From positions 434,001-498,000 of the forward strand of contig QJPP01000676.1 of assembly GCA_003996215.1 (NCBI GenBank): a DNA stretch of 64,000 nucleotides, given 5' to 3'. Made by a program: the position numbers and the translations under genes. This DNA is from Jaltomata sinuosa. Lineage: Eukaryota > Streptophyta > Magnoliopsida > Solanales > Solanaceae. Below the pieces are notes generated by a model. That model was given only the letters and a program-made list of their open reading frames with translations. It searched no databases and was not told the DNA's origin. The number at the start of each line of letters is the position of its first letter. Position 1 is the stretch's first letter. This document shows, in pieces, positions 32,427-45,036 of the stretch.

Positions 32427-33843
32427 TGATAAGCTGGTAATCTACTAACTTATTGAGCCTTTATTCATGAATTATTGCTATGCTTTGATAAAATTTAGAG
32501 GTACTTATGGCCTTTATTGATGCAAATGCAGGTACTCATGGTTACAAGTAGGAAAAAAGGATATGAACCCAAAAGATCTCAAAAGGAGTTAAAGTGTAAA
32601 GGTGATCAAAAGAGAAGAAGAGTTTGTCCAAAAGTGCGGTCGCAGTGTGACACGCACAATGGCTGGTGCAGATCGCACCCCCTTAGCATGACACCTGGAA
32701 TTGGCTGAAGTCACTGGTATGCTGAGACAGATCTGTGTGACGTGATGTGCAGCACGACGTGAGATTGCACCATACATCATGTGATCTCCCAAAGGGCATT
32801 TTTGTGAACATTTATGTGTCAATTTGATAAGCTTCTAAAATTTAATTTGGGCATTGTACTCAATAGTTTTGAATAGTTCTGAAGTTTTTTGAATAGTATT
32901 CCACTCAGAGAGGTTCCCAAGAAAGATAGAGAGTACTTTCTATTTCTCTTTTTCAACCTTGTGAATCCACCATTAATTGGACAAATTGAGCTTGGATATT
33001 TGATATTAGCATACAATGAATGGAAATTTGAATTATCCAATTTGTATAATCTCTTATTTCTTTAGCATGAGTGGCTAGTTTCCTTATCTAGTGGTATATG
33101 TATGATGGTTATTTGATATTGGGTATGAGTTTTGCTTAATTGTGTTTATAATTGCTAAATTGATATGGATCAATTGAATTCTCTATGTTTTAACTCTAAA
33201 ATTAATGGTTGCAAACATTGATTGAACTTACTTGGTTATGTTTTTGCTTGAAAGAGAAGTTCATGATTTCGGATGAGAATTTAATAGTGGGTTCTTGGAA
33301 TTTCCACCTATATTGATGCTATAAATAGCTTGATCACCGGAAAACACCCATTTAAGAGTCTAAGCTAGAAATAGTATGACTTCCCTAAGCTTGTGTTGGT
33401 TGTTTTGAGATGAACCCATGGTTCTTAAATAAAGACCATGGGAAATATGTTTGGAAGATCGAAATATTGACAAACATAACTATAACCAATTCTGCCCATA
33501 TCATTTATTAAGAATTCGCATAATTAAGCAAGTACCCTAACCCATGTTTGAATCCCATCGGAAAAATAACCCTAGTCGTCCTCTCTCTTGATATAAATCC
33601 TTGTTTACTTTATTGTTTTGTTCGAATTGCGATTGTGACAGATTCCCAATTACCTTATTTGTCACATTTTACTTTTTATGCTATTTGAATGATTACTCTA
33701 TTGGTGATTCATATACAATAATCTTTTGGTGACTCATCCATTCTCTGTGGGAACGACCCCGACTCCCTTCAGAAATATTAATTTTATTTTGCTCTGACGA
33801 TCTCTATCACCTCTGTATGGAGAGTGTTACTTGAGTGTTATCA
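32427..33843 (+). repeat. 3' LTR of the Athila-like element
   Basis: 1417 bases, collinear with 19128-20529 and with the same TGATAA and TTATCA ends. It differs by scattered substitutions and short indels. Confidence 0.9.
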
Positions 33844-33848
33844 AACCT
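33844..33848 (+). repeat. Target-site duplication, right copy (AACCT)
   Basis: It matches 19123-19127 exactly and sits directly after the 3' LTR end TTATCA. Confidence 0.9.
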
Positions 33849-34715
33849 TAGCCACAAGAATCTCCCTAGACCTCAACCATCTAAAATCCCAAGCTAAAAT
33901 GGCGACCAACTTCTCCTCAAAAGTCAAACGGTCATCAAACTAAACTCAATCCCACTGCAACACGTGAGACTCATCTAGAATGTAGCCGTGGAGCATCAAC
34001 ACATCGAAAATAGGATGAATAGCAGAAAAATCTGAGGTAAGGAAAACTCATAAGAAACATCACAACTCACTGAAAAATCTCAAACAACCTGATATACTTG
34101 GGGCTAAGCTTACCCCTCCTCCCGAATCTCATCACGTACTTCATGGGAGACACCCAAAGAAACACACAATAACCAACCCCAAACTCTAAAGCACAGTGCC
34201 TATGGTCAGCATAACTCTTCTACCTACTCTGAGCTACTCGAAGCCTATCATGAATCACCCGAACCTGATCCAAGGAATTTTGCAACAAATTAGTACCCTA
34301 CGGCCTAGACTCAAAAGTATCGAACCACCCAATAGAAGACCTACACTTCCTACCATACAATGCCTCAAATTGAGCAATCTAGATACTCGAATGATAACTA
34401 TTATTATAAGCAAACTCTTTCAAGGCTAGAAACTGGTACCACTGACCCCCAAAATCCATATCACAGGCATGGAGCATGTCCTCTAGAACCTGAATGGTCT
34501 GCTCGGACTGGCCATCAGTCTGCGGATGAGAGTTCATGCTAAGATCAACTCGGTAACCCAACTCTTCCTGAATTTCCCTTCAAAAGTGAGAAGTGAATTG
34601 CGTACCTCTATCCAAAATAATGAACACCGCTACACTATGAAGATGGATTATCTCTCACACATAGATCTGAGCCAACCTCTTGGCACTATAGGAAGCCTGA
34701 AATGGCAAGAAGTGA
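33849..34715 (-). pseudogene. Element B: 3' half of integrase and start of chromodomain
   Basis: On the minus strand the integrase core starts abruptly at HFLPFQ (34715) and continues through a decayed D-GTQFTS motif, HPQTDGQSEQTIQVLEDMLH and LKEFAYNNSYHSSI (34379-34561), then a GPF-type domain, to a chromodomain beginning that is cut at 33849 by the Athila-like element. Everything 5' of the core is missing. Directly to the right (34730 onwards) lies the chromodomain of another element, so two element ends are joined here. Confidence 0.8.
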
Positions 34716-34729
34716 GAAAGAATAGTACC

Positions 34730-37700
34730 CGAAGAGTCGAAAAGGCGAGGATAGCGGGTCCGCATATCAGTCTCAATCTACCAAAGAGCCTCTTCGATAG
34801 GACGATGCCGCCACTGAACCTTAACAGACGGAATTTTCTTAGACCTCAACTTCCTAACCTACCTATCAAAAATAGCAACAGGCTCCTCCTCAAAGGCTAA
34901 GGACTCATCCAACTGAACCGAATTCCACTAAAACATGTGACACTCTGCCGGAATATACCACCACAGCATAGAAACATGAAAAACTAGGTGAACACTGGAA
35001 AGAGCAGGAGGCAGGGCCAAATCAAGCGCAACCTCCCCAATGCAACGAAGGATCTCAAAATGCCCAATAAACCTGGGACTGAGTTTACCCTTTCAGTTAA
35101 ACCTCATCACGCCCTTTATAGGCGACACTCGAAGGAACACACTGTTACCAACCATGAACTTTAGATCTCGAACTATCCGATCAGCATAACTCTTCTGCAT
35201 ACTCTTGGAAGTGCAAAGTCACTCCTGAATGACCCAAACTCTATCCATATAATCACTAATCAAGTCATTACCCCATGGCCTAACCTCAAAAGTATCAAAC
35301 CAACCCGCTAAAAACCTGCACCACCTACCATACAAAGCCCAAAACAGAGCCATGTGAATGTTGGAATGATAACTATTATTATACGCAAACTCTAATAAGG
35401 CTAAGCATGGGTCCTACTGAACCCTGAAATTGATAACACAGGCTTGCAACATATCCTCTAAAACCTGAATAGTGTGCTCTAACTAACCGTCTATCTGCGG
35501 ATGAAAAGCAGTGCTAAGCTCAACTCTAGTACCCAACTCTCTCTGAATAGACCTCCATAAATGCAAAGTGAATTGAGTACCACAGTCATAAATGATAGAA
35601 ACTGGCAGACCATGAAAACGGACAATCTCACGAATGTAGATCCGAGCTAACCTCTCAGAACTGTAGGATGTATGAACCCGCAGAAAGTGAGCAGACTTTC
35701 TCAACCTATCCAGAATGACCCAAATAGCATCAAATCTCCACAAGGTACATGGAAACCCAACTACGATGCCCATGGCTATCCGCTCCCATTTCTACTCTTG
35801 AATGGGTAGCCTCTAAGTCAAACCACTTGTCCTCTAGTGCTCAAACTTCACTTGCTGACAGTTCAAGCACCTATACATGAAAGATAGGATATCCCTCTTC
35901 ATCCCATACCACCTGTTGTGCTGCCTTACCTCATGATACATCTTAGCTGCCCTGGGATGGATGGAATATATAGAACAATGAGCCTCCACCAAGATCAGTC
36001 TAACCAAGTCACCAACTCTAGGAACGCATATACGACCCTCGATCCTCAAAACACCCTCTGAATCTTATGCCGCCTTCCTAGCCTCACTACTCAACACCTT
36101 CTCATGAATGATCCTCAACCTCACATCATCATACTGTCATGTCCAAATCTTCTCCTAAAAGAAAGATCTAGCCTCAACATAAGCAAGAATATGGCCCATC
36201 TCAGAAATATCAAGTCTCACCAACCTATAAGCCAAGGACTGGATGTCCTAAGCTAAAGGTCTCTCATGCGTTGCTAAGAAATCCAAGCTACCCTTACTCA
36301 CTTCCTTCAGGCTCAAGGCATCCGCTATAATATTTTTCTTGCCCGGATGATAAAGAATGGAGATGTCATAGTTCTTTGGTAACTCCAACCACCTACGTTG
36401 CCTCAAATTTAGATCCTTCTAGCTGAAAATATACTGAAGACTATGATGGCCAGTGAAGATCTCACAATGCACGCCACAGAGATAATGTCTCTAAATCTTC
36501 AACGTAAAGACTACCACTGCCAACTCTAAGTCATATATGGGGTAGTTCCTCTCGTGAACCTTCAACAATCTGGAAGCATAAGTAATAACTCCACCATGTT
36601 GCATCAATACACAACCCAAACCAATACCTGAAGCATCATAATACATGGTAAACCCCTGACCCTCGACTGGAAGAGTAAGAATCAGAGTTGAAGTCAACAA
36701 GGCCTTGAGCTTCAAAAAGCTCGCCTCACACTTATCTGACCACTAAAAAGGAACATTATTTTGAGTCAATCTAGTCAATGAAGTTTCTATAAATGAAAAC
36801 CCCTCCATAAACCATCTATAGTAACCTACCAACCCAACAAAACTGTGAACCTTGGTAGCAGAAGTTGGTCTAGCCCAATCATGATCTGTTGCAATCTTCA
36901 CCAGATCCACCTTAATCCCATCATTGACACCACGTTCCCTAGGAGTGCCATAGACTCAAGCCAAAACTCACACTTAGTGAATTTGGCATATAACTGATGG
37001 TCTCACAAGGTCTGAAGTACAACTCTAAGATGTTGCTCATGTTCCTCTTTGCTCCTCGAATATATCAGAATATCGTCGATGAACACAATTACAAAAAAGT
37101 CCAAGTAGGCACTGAAAACATGGTTCATCAACTCCATAAAAGCTGCTGGGGCATTAGTTAGCCATAAAGACATGACAAGGAACTCATAATGGTCGTACCG
37201 AGTTCTAAATGGAGTCTTTGGGATGTCTACATCCATAATCCTCAATTGGTGATAACCGGACCTCAAAACAATCTTAGAGAACACTGTTGCACCCTATAGT
37301 TGGTCAACTAAGTCATCAATATGCGGCATTGGATATCTGTTCTTAATTGTCACATTATTTAACAGCCTGTAGTCAATACACATACGCATGGACCCATTAT
37401 TTTTCTTCACAAATAGAATCGGAGCACCCCACGGAGAAACACTAGGTCTAATATACCCCCTACTCAACAGGTCCTAGAGCTGATCCTTAAGCTCTCTCAA
37501 CTCATCTAGTGCTATCCGATATGGCAGAATAGAAATGGGTCGAGTGCCTGGCTTGACATCAATACCAAAATCGATGTCACGAGCAGGTGAAAGACCCAAA
37601 AAATCAAAATTTGAATACTTGCAAACCACAGGTACTGACTCAAATAAAGGTATGGGGGCACTAGTATTATGGATGTAAGAAAGATAGGCTAAGCACCTCT

Positions 37701-39700
37701 TCCCAACCAACTGTTGGGCACTTAGGAAAGACATAACTCCCCTCAGCATGTGGCTATTGGCACCCTTCCATACTATAGGAGGGATACTACCATCCATAGA
37801 GTAAGAGTCTTAGCGAAGCAATCCAAGACCACATGATAAGGAGACAACTAATCAATGTCTAAGATCACATTGAAATAAACCATATCTAGCATAATCAAGT
37901 CTAACTATGTGTCATAACCTAGGATAGTCACCATACAAGCCCAATACACCTAATCCATTACTAAGAAATCTCCTACTAGGGTAGATACACATAAGGGTGC
38001 AGACAATGACTCACAAGCAGACTCTAGATGAGTAGCCTAATAAGTAGATACATAGGAGATTGTAGACCCCAGATCAAGTAAAAAAGAAAAATATTAATGA
38101 CAGACGGAAACCATACCTATGATGACAGCATCTGAAGCCTCGGCCTCTATCCAGCCTGGAACTATATACATGTGGATCCAACCACCACGACCACCTAATC
38201 TGCTAGACTAAGGACCACCTTTAGTACCCCGGGGACCACCCTGACTACCCTGTGTGTCACCTCTGGCTGGAGGTGTTAGAGCCTTAGGGGCTTGAACCAT
38301 CTGATCGTACCGTCTAAGGTGTTGTACTGACGGACACTCTCTAGAAAAGTGGCCTATCTCACCATGCTCAAAACAATTCCAGCCATACATACTCCACTTT
38401 GAAGCCTCGGTGAAATCAGAATGACTACATATCCTCTGGACCCTTAATGATAACCTCGTAGAGCTGGGACAATACTCTGGATACTCTGACCCTTAATAAT
38501 CTTTAATATCGCCTGAACAGGCTGGCTTAGCTGGGAACATTTCTGGTGTGGACCCCTACCAAAGTAGCCTCTACCATGGGCCTTTGAACCACTAAAACTA
38601 CCCTGATGGCAGGGCCTCTTATCGCTGCCCCCTTAGGCTTTGCAAAGTACACCCTCAATAGTGTGGGCATGATCTACTACCTCCAAAAAGGACTAGCCCG
38701 ATGCTACAATACCCTCTTTACCCAAGCAAAGATGCAAAGTTAAACCTCAGACAAAGCGGCATACTCTCTCATGCTTGATGGGCAGAATCATAGTGGCATG
38801 TCGAGCTAACTGATAGAAGCAAACCTCATACTAAGAAATAGACATGGAGCCCTGCTCCAACCCAGATAATTGATCCATTATCCTCTCTTTCATGGTACAC
38901 GGTACACACTTCTCCAAAAAAGCTGCAGAGAACTAGGCCCAAGTAAGTGGAGGTGACCTGGCTGGCGTGCAAGCTACATATGACCTCTACCACTATTTTG
39001 TTAGACCATCTAGCTGAAATGTAGTGTCATCTACTCCATGTGACTTGACTAACCCCAAATTATTCAATATCTTCTAGAAGCTAGTCAAAAACTCGTGCGC
39101 ATCCTCCCTAGAAGAACCTGAAAACATCGGAGGACCCAGTCTCAGAAACCTACCAAGCATCTTCTTCTCCTCAGAAAACATAATAGGCCTGGCTGGAATA
39201 GTTGGAAAAACTATAGGGATCGACAATACCTCCAATCTGGGAGATGCAGTAGCAAGTTGCGCTCCTGAACCCTAAGTCGTTGCCTGCGATGAAGTCTGAG
39301 CCTTATTTTTAACCCAAGAACCAATCGGAGTACTTAGTGAAGTTGCTGGTGGAGTCATACCGTCAAGAAACCCAAGTAACCAAACCAAGGTGTCCTGTAG
39401 CACCAAAGTAGCCACAAAACCCACTGGATACTGGGTTGGCCCCATGCCCTCCATTTTATTATGTACCTCATCAACCCCAACCTCATGCTCTAATAATGGT
39501 AGTCTAGCATGGGCCTGAGCTGGCACCGCAGCCTGACCCCTACCTTGACCTCTACCCGATCCCCTAGATGGGGCTCTAACTGCAGGTGTAAGGACCTCGT
39601 CCTCACCCACTGCTGATCTCATCCGAACCATCTGAGAAGGAGTGAAACAAGGATACTTAGAAGTTGATAAAGTCAAGGAAGCATGATAAGAAATCAAACA
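34730..39700 (-). pseudogene. Element A: chromovirus gag-pol, degenerate
   Basis: Read 39700 to 34730 on the minus strand. Gag begins near 39625, with a Gly/Arg-rich start (RGSGRGQGRGQ). A zinc-knuckle remnant follows at 38340-38390 (NCFEHGEIGHFSREC; the second Cys is His). The protease-RT linker is at 37474-37797, and RT at 37003-37284 with an intact FIDD box. RNase H is at 36491-36715 (YYDASGIGLGCVL). The integrase HHCC region is at 35834-36049 and its core at 35483-35773 (DAIWVILDRL, HPQIDG). The chromodomain is at 34730-34900. Stops and frame changes lie between these pieces. The order places it in the Tekay/Del-type chromoviruses. The 3' LTR is missing. Confidence 0.88.
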
Positions 39701-39825
39701 AAAATGGAATCTTTCCTAGGAATGTCCTATAGCCTCTCGCAGATGGTATACGGACGTCATCATATCGATCCATAAGACTCTACTAGACATTTTGCTCTTG
39801 TACTAGCAAGACCGGTAAACTTAGG

Positions 39826-39837
39826 GCTCTGATACCA
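39826..39837 (-). other. Primer binding site of element A
   Basis: TGGTATCAGAGC on the minus strand, the standard PBS matching initiator tRNA-Met. It lies a few bases past the LTR end. Confidence 0.9.
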
Positions 39838-39842
39838 CTCTA

Positions 39843-42765
39843 TCATGACCCAATACTGGGCGATGAACGCGCCTACATAATCCCCCAGTAGGCAAGTCAA
39901 ACCCAACAATGCGGAAGATAAATAAGCAGTTTAAATAAGAAAAGCGAAGAGATAAATAAAGGAAATATGACCAATAGCATTGATACATACCAACTATACT
40001 AAATATACAAAGATGTCCCAAAAGTGACCGAGATGACAAAACATACACGAGAACCAACCCGGACCTGTGTCACCAGTACAAGAGTGTCTAAAGTGCGGAG
40101 TAGGTATACAACAGAGTCTGTTTATCAAAAATACAAGATATAGATAGAAAATGTAGAAGGAAAGCAGTAAAAGTCTCCAAAATGTCAGAAGCTCACCATA
40201 ATTTGAATAACAGCTGGCCTCCAATAATAGGAGGATCAACAGGGGTGGCTCGTACTAGGTGCTGCATCAGAAAAAGATGTAGATTATAGTATGAGTACAA
40301 AAATAATAGGTACCCAGTAAGCATCATAGGTAAATCGAGCGCAGAAAGATAATATATAATATAAATTACAAGAAAGTAAGCTAAATACAGGGATCCACCT
40401 AAATCTAGTTATAGAACCGATATAAGACTAACCGAATCAACAAGAAGGAAATAATAACAAAGTCAATCCAGACAACCAATAATCCAAGTGCACTCAAGCC
40501 AATGTAATGCGATGGGAGATGATCTGATGCATGAGTACATAATAGTATAAACAAGGAATACCGCATCGGGTGCCCGAAATAACGAACTCATCGGACTATG
40601 AATGGACATATATATATTTGTAGAAATTAAAAACACAGAATAACACATTGGGGGTCCGAAATACTACAGTGGACTATAAATATATATATGTTGCAATATA
40701 AAATGGAGATAGGTCCCGGGAACACCCCTCGGACCAGCATAAAAAGTAGTACTTTTCCTTTTCTTTCTTCAACCAATAGTGAAACCCAAAAGTATTCCAT
40801 TAAAGTCCAAAAATCATAGTAACCATAATAAATATCAAGTTTGGAACCAAAACCTTGAAAATCATTCTTATCAATACCGATAGGCATGAGAATGCAGTAT
40901 GAGCATGTAAATTTTCCACGTTCAGAGAATGTAGCACATAACAAGGCAAAACAGGGCAAAACACTCTCCAATCAAGACAACTGACTTAGAAACTCCACCC
41001 AAATCCAAGCTATGTCCTCGAGCCTACAGTTACACACACAACCGGTAATAAAACAAAGAGAATGGAAAATAACTACGAAAAAAATAGCCAAGGGCATCTA
41101 CTCAACCCTCTAGAACCTCCTAAAAGCATGCCAAGAATTCTATGCTACCCCAACAATACTACAAGCTCCTAGTCTAAGGATAACAGTAATAATTCTATTA
41201 TATGATCCAAAATGGTCAATTTAATGCAAAACATAGGATTTAAGCCAAATTCTACCTAAAGTCCAACCTAACGTTCAAGTAATACACATAATATAAAATC
41301 TAACTAAACTCAGTCTATAAAAGTAAATTGTAACCTTCCTCGGGGCGGAACCATAAACACAAATCATCACTCGTGTGCCTTCCCCTTTCGAACAGCCTCA
41401 AAAAGTTGCCACACTATCACAAACATAACCCAGGTGTTATGGTGAGAAGAATGACACCAATATTGCTACACAAAAAATTGGGCGGGAAATTAGGTAAAAA
41501 AATGACCCTCGAGGAACCACGCAATGAAACAGAAAACAAAAATCACAAATATGTTTGCCATGGGTTAAGGAACCCATGACCAAAAGTTGAGCATGAACAT
41601 AACTCGTTTCGGGGCCCAAAACATCCCTGAAGTCCTCCTGATCAAGGAAAAATTAAATGGAGATTTAAGGATTTTGGAGGCAAGAATTTACCAATTTAAC
41701 GTACACGTATCAACCACTGAATGGAATTATATGAGCCACCACACTTGGGGATGAACTAGTAGAAAGATGGAGGTTGGATCTCTAATCTATGAAGGAAATA
41801 TGAGTTAAGGAAGAGTGGTGAATGAGCTTAAATGTTAGAGGGGTGGCCAGCTTATAGCTGCTAGAGCCTAAGCACAGGGGCACCCATGCACGCGCAGGCG
41901 CTGGCACGCCACAACGCTCAGGCACCACAGAAGCGGCCAGGCCACAACTGCCCAGTGTCGCAGGCGCGGTACCCTTCCAGTCTAGGAAGGCACAGACAAG
42001 CATGGGCCAGCACAAGAGTGCTAGCACAGGTGCAGCCAGGCGCCCGCCTTGGCACCATACCAGCAACTAGCAGCTCCAATTTAAGCTAAGGCTTAAATTT
42101 TTTGACGGATAGACCCTTGAGAATGCATCCAGGGTCCTAGGAACATAAAAAAACTGAGCTATTCAACTAAAAATAATATTTTGGACTCAGCATAATTGAT
42201 AGAAATCCCAACGGAGGTCGATTTAACCAAAAATGTGGGCCTTACGCCCAAAAAACAAATTTAGGCCAACTTTTCCAAAATGGAACCCAAGGGTCAAAAA
42301 CAAGTCTGGAAGCCTCGAGACCCAAACCAAAGGTCCCTCTAGCCCAAAGTCGATATTCTGAAGCTAACCGTGTTGACAAAATTTCCATCCGATGCCATCT
42401 TCTCCAAATATTGACTAAAGTAAACCCTACAAGCCTAACTAGCCTGAAAACACAGAATCAAAGATAAAACCAAACAAAAAGCTCCTAGACACTAACCAAG
42501 GGTCCAACTAGACAAAATCCCAACTATGGAGCTAACGAAACAATCAGAATTCGATTCCAAGCTCGTTTACCAAGAAAGTTGACGAAGTTAAGGATTTCCT
42601 AAGTTCCAAGTTTCAAAATAGGAAAACGGTCATTACAACTAAACGAATGACCCAGGCACCAAACCATCAGTCTCGATAAGTCATAAATGACCTGTAGCCA
42701 CTGCAGGAAATCTCAAACTACGGAAAAGGTACAAAAAATAGAAAATGACCTGGAGGGTTATTACA
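39843..42765 (-). repeat. 5' LTR of element A
   Basis: About 2.9 kb. It starts on the minus strand with TGTAATAACCCTCCAGGTCA and ends next to the PBS. A GC-rich part (41870-42060: repeated CAGGCGC- and GCACAGG-type words) stands out from the AT-rich surroundings. Its frames have no protein domain. Confidence 0.8.
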
Positions 42766-43730
42766 CTAGGTGTGGTCTCACAATTGTGATGGGGTCCCTG
42801 TGTTCACGATGAATGGACCCCTAGAAGAATATGAAACTCCCTCTTTTGTTTTTCAGCTTATTTTTTATGAAACATTAATCTTTTTGTGCTTGGAGCTTGA
42901 TTCTTGGTTGATTCTTCACCTGCATTTTCCTGTGGTAAGCCCTTAATATGTTCCTAGTGTTTTCCTGTTCTTTTTAAGCGTATTATCTCCTAAATTCTGT
43001 AGAATTCATGGCTTAATTCTTCAAAACACTCTATTGATCAAAGTGAGCTCTCGAGGTTGTTTTGAGCCCCAAATTGTTTCCCATTGGAACCCAACTTTTG
43101 GGCATGGGTGCATGACCCTAAAGAGAACATAATTATATTTTTTTATTATTTTTCCATTGATGGGCCTCGAGGTCAATTTTTGACCTGATTTGCAGCCCAA
43201 ATTTTGAAATGTCAATATAGATATTGTTAGTCTCATATTGACGTGTAGATTATGTTTATGATAGCATGATAGCGATCTGAGGTACTACAAAAGGGAAAGG
43301 CTTCTGAGTGATTTTTTGTAATTATCATTTGACTTTAAGGTAGGTTACAAATTTTTTTCTTTAGAATTAGCTAGGTTAGATAGTATATTTTATAATTTTT
43401 ATGAATGTTACGGTTAAGTGGTAGGGTAGAATTATGCTTTAACACTTTTGTCTGAATTATTGGCCATTTTCGGGACCTTAGAATAGTTTTTTCTATTAAA
43501 CCTTCATTTAGGTTTCCTGTAACCTTAGTGTGATTAGATTAGTAAATTCTTAGTTATGCTTAGGGGAAGATTTTTTGGTAAAGTGGACTACTATTGTTTG
43601 GTTTTACACTTATCACTCTTTTTCCCATATTATTCCTTATATTATGTGATTGTGGATCCGAGACAGTGGTTTTTAAACTGGCTGAACTCCAGATTAGTGT
43701 GACTGATTTGAACGGTGATTTTGACCTGAT

Positions 43731-43734
43731 TTGT

Positions 43735-43811
<77 letters not shown>

Positions 43812-43812
43812 A
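43731..43812 (+). repeat. TA microsatellite
   Basis: An interrupted (TA)n run of about 80 bases lies inside the LTR of element C. Frames through it are artefacts. Confidence 0.95.
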
Positions 43813-44230
43813 TTTCCTTGTGATGGCACACATACATTCATACATGCACGCACTTGGATTATGGCATGTTTTGAGAGGAAAAATATTGGCTTTTTGGTTT
43901 TAAATGGAATTCATCATTTTTAATACAGTTTTTAAGTTATAGAAAGGATTGCATTAATTTATCACTACTTTTTGAGATAGAATAACGGTATCACTTTTTA
44001 TACTCTGTCTGAGGGATATTTTCAGACTTTTTCAAAGATTTAATTTATTGCATATGTTGATGAGCTCTGGTTGACTATGAGATTACTTTACGTTTTACTT
44101 TATTGCATATGTTGATGAGCTCCGATGGCCTGAAGGGTCAATTCCAAATTTTACTTTTCTACATTGGCCATTTCCTACAATATATTATCCCATATTGAAA
44201 AACATTATCCTTGTATTACTATATTGAGTG

Positions 44231-44263
44231 CATTATTATTATTATCATTATTATTATTATTAT
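44231..44263 (+). repeat. ATT microsatellite
   Basis: A short (ATT)n run with one C interruption. Confidence 0.85.
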
Positions 44264-44836
44264 CTTTACCTTTATCCTGATGGTACTTGAGTTTCCTAGC
44301 ATAGTTTAAAATTATAGTTGCTTTTATATTTCATATATTATATCTTGTCTATAGATCTTTGTCGGCCTATGATGCCTACTGAGTACCCCGTATTTTGGTA
44401 TTAATTTTTTTTCTGATGCAGCGCCTAGTATGAGTCACCCCTTTTGATTCTTTGCTCGAGAGTGGACTGTTGCTATTTGGATCGTGGAGATCACTTGGCC
44501 TCCAGAGATTTATTGCTTTCCTTCCTGGACATAATTTTGATAGATAGTGTATCTTTGTATAGCCTTATTCCCATACTTTAGAGACTCTTGTATTGGTGAC
44601 ACTAGGTTCGGGGTTGATTCTTTATGCATATATTTTCTTTCCTTGTTTCCTTTGGGCTTGTATTGTATATTTTGTACCATTATGTACATATTTATGCTTG
44701 TGGCCCGTTCATCAACTTATTCTACATCCATATTATTTATTTTTGCCTTTACTTTTAATTTTTATTTGGGTTTTTTCTGGCCTACTAGGGGGTTATTGTA
44801 GGCTCCATCATTGCTCAATTTCAAGTCATAAAAGCA

Positions 44837-44848
44837 TGGTATCAGAGC
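44837..44848 (+). other. Primer binding site of element C
   Basis: TGGTATCAGAGC, identical to the PBS of element A, directly after the LTR. Confidence 0.9.
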
Positions 44849-45036
44849 TTTTGGTTCACCAGTCTTACCAATAGAAGAGAAAATGTCTAGTAGAGTCTCA
44901 CGGATCTGTACAATGATGTTTGTGTCCTATTTATGAGAGGCTATAAGGCATTCTTAGGAAAACTCCATTTTTTGATTCCTTATCGTGCGTTCTTGACTCT
45001 ATCAACATCTAAATTTTGTATTTCATTTTCTCCCAG

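Larger units (their letters stand above)
19128..33843 (+). mobile_element. Athila-like LTR retrotransposon, 14.7 kb, defective
   Basis: Two LTRs (19128-20529 and 32427-33843) start TGATAA and end TTATCA, with AACCT duplicated outside. The interior begins with a primer-binding-type sequence, then a degenerate gag, an aspartic protease, no visible RT, RNase H or integrase, and a later gene-like region typical of Athila 'env-like' or plant-transposon-protein regions (28902-30366). A 3.9 kb insertion splits gag from protease. The LTRs differ by many substitutions and small indels, so the insertion is not recent. It is non-autonomous. Confidence 0.88.
42766..44834 (+). repeat. LTR of element C (5' end truncated)
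   Basis: It is a plus-strand relative of the LTR of element A: 44370-44450 (GATGCCTACTGAGTACC, CTGATGCAGCGCCTAGTATG) matches the complement of 40240-40340. It begins abruptly where LTR A starts, in a head-to-head arrangement, and ends just before the PBS at 44837. CTAGG at 42766-42770 could be one copy of a target duplication made by A. Confidence 0.75.

Noticed and set aside
41782..42089. Ala/Pro/Cys-rich frames
   Set aside because: By-product of the GC-rich LTR block, on both strands and without domains.
43642..43845. Tyr/Ile-rich open frame
   Set aside because: It is a translation of the TA microsatellite.
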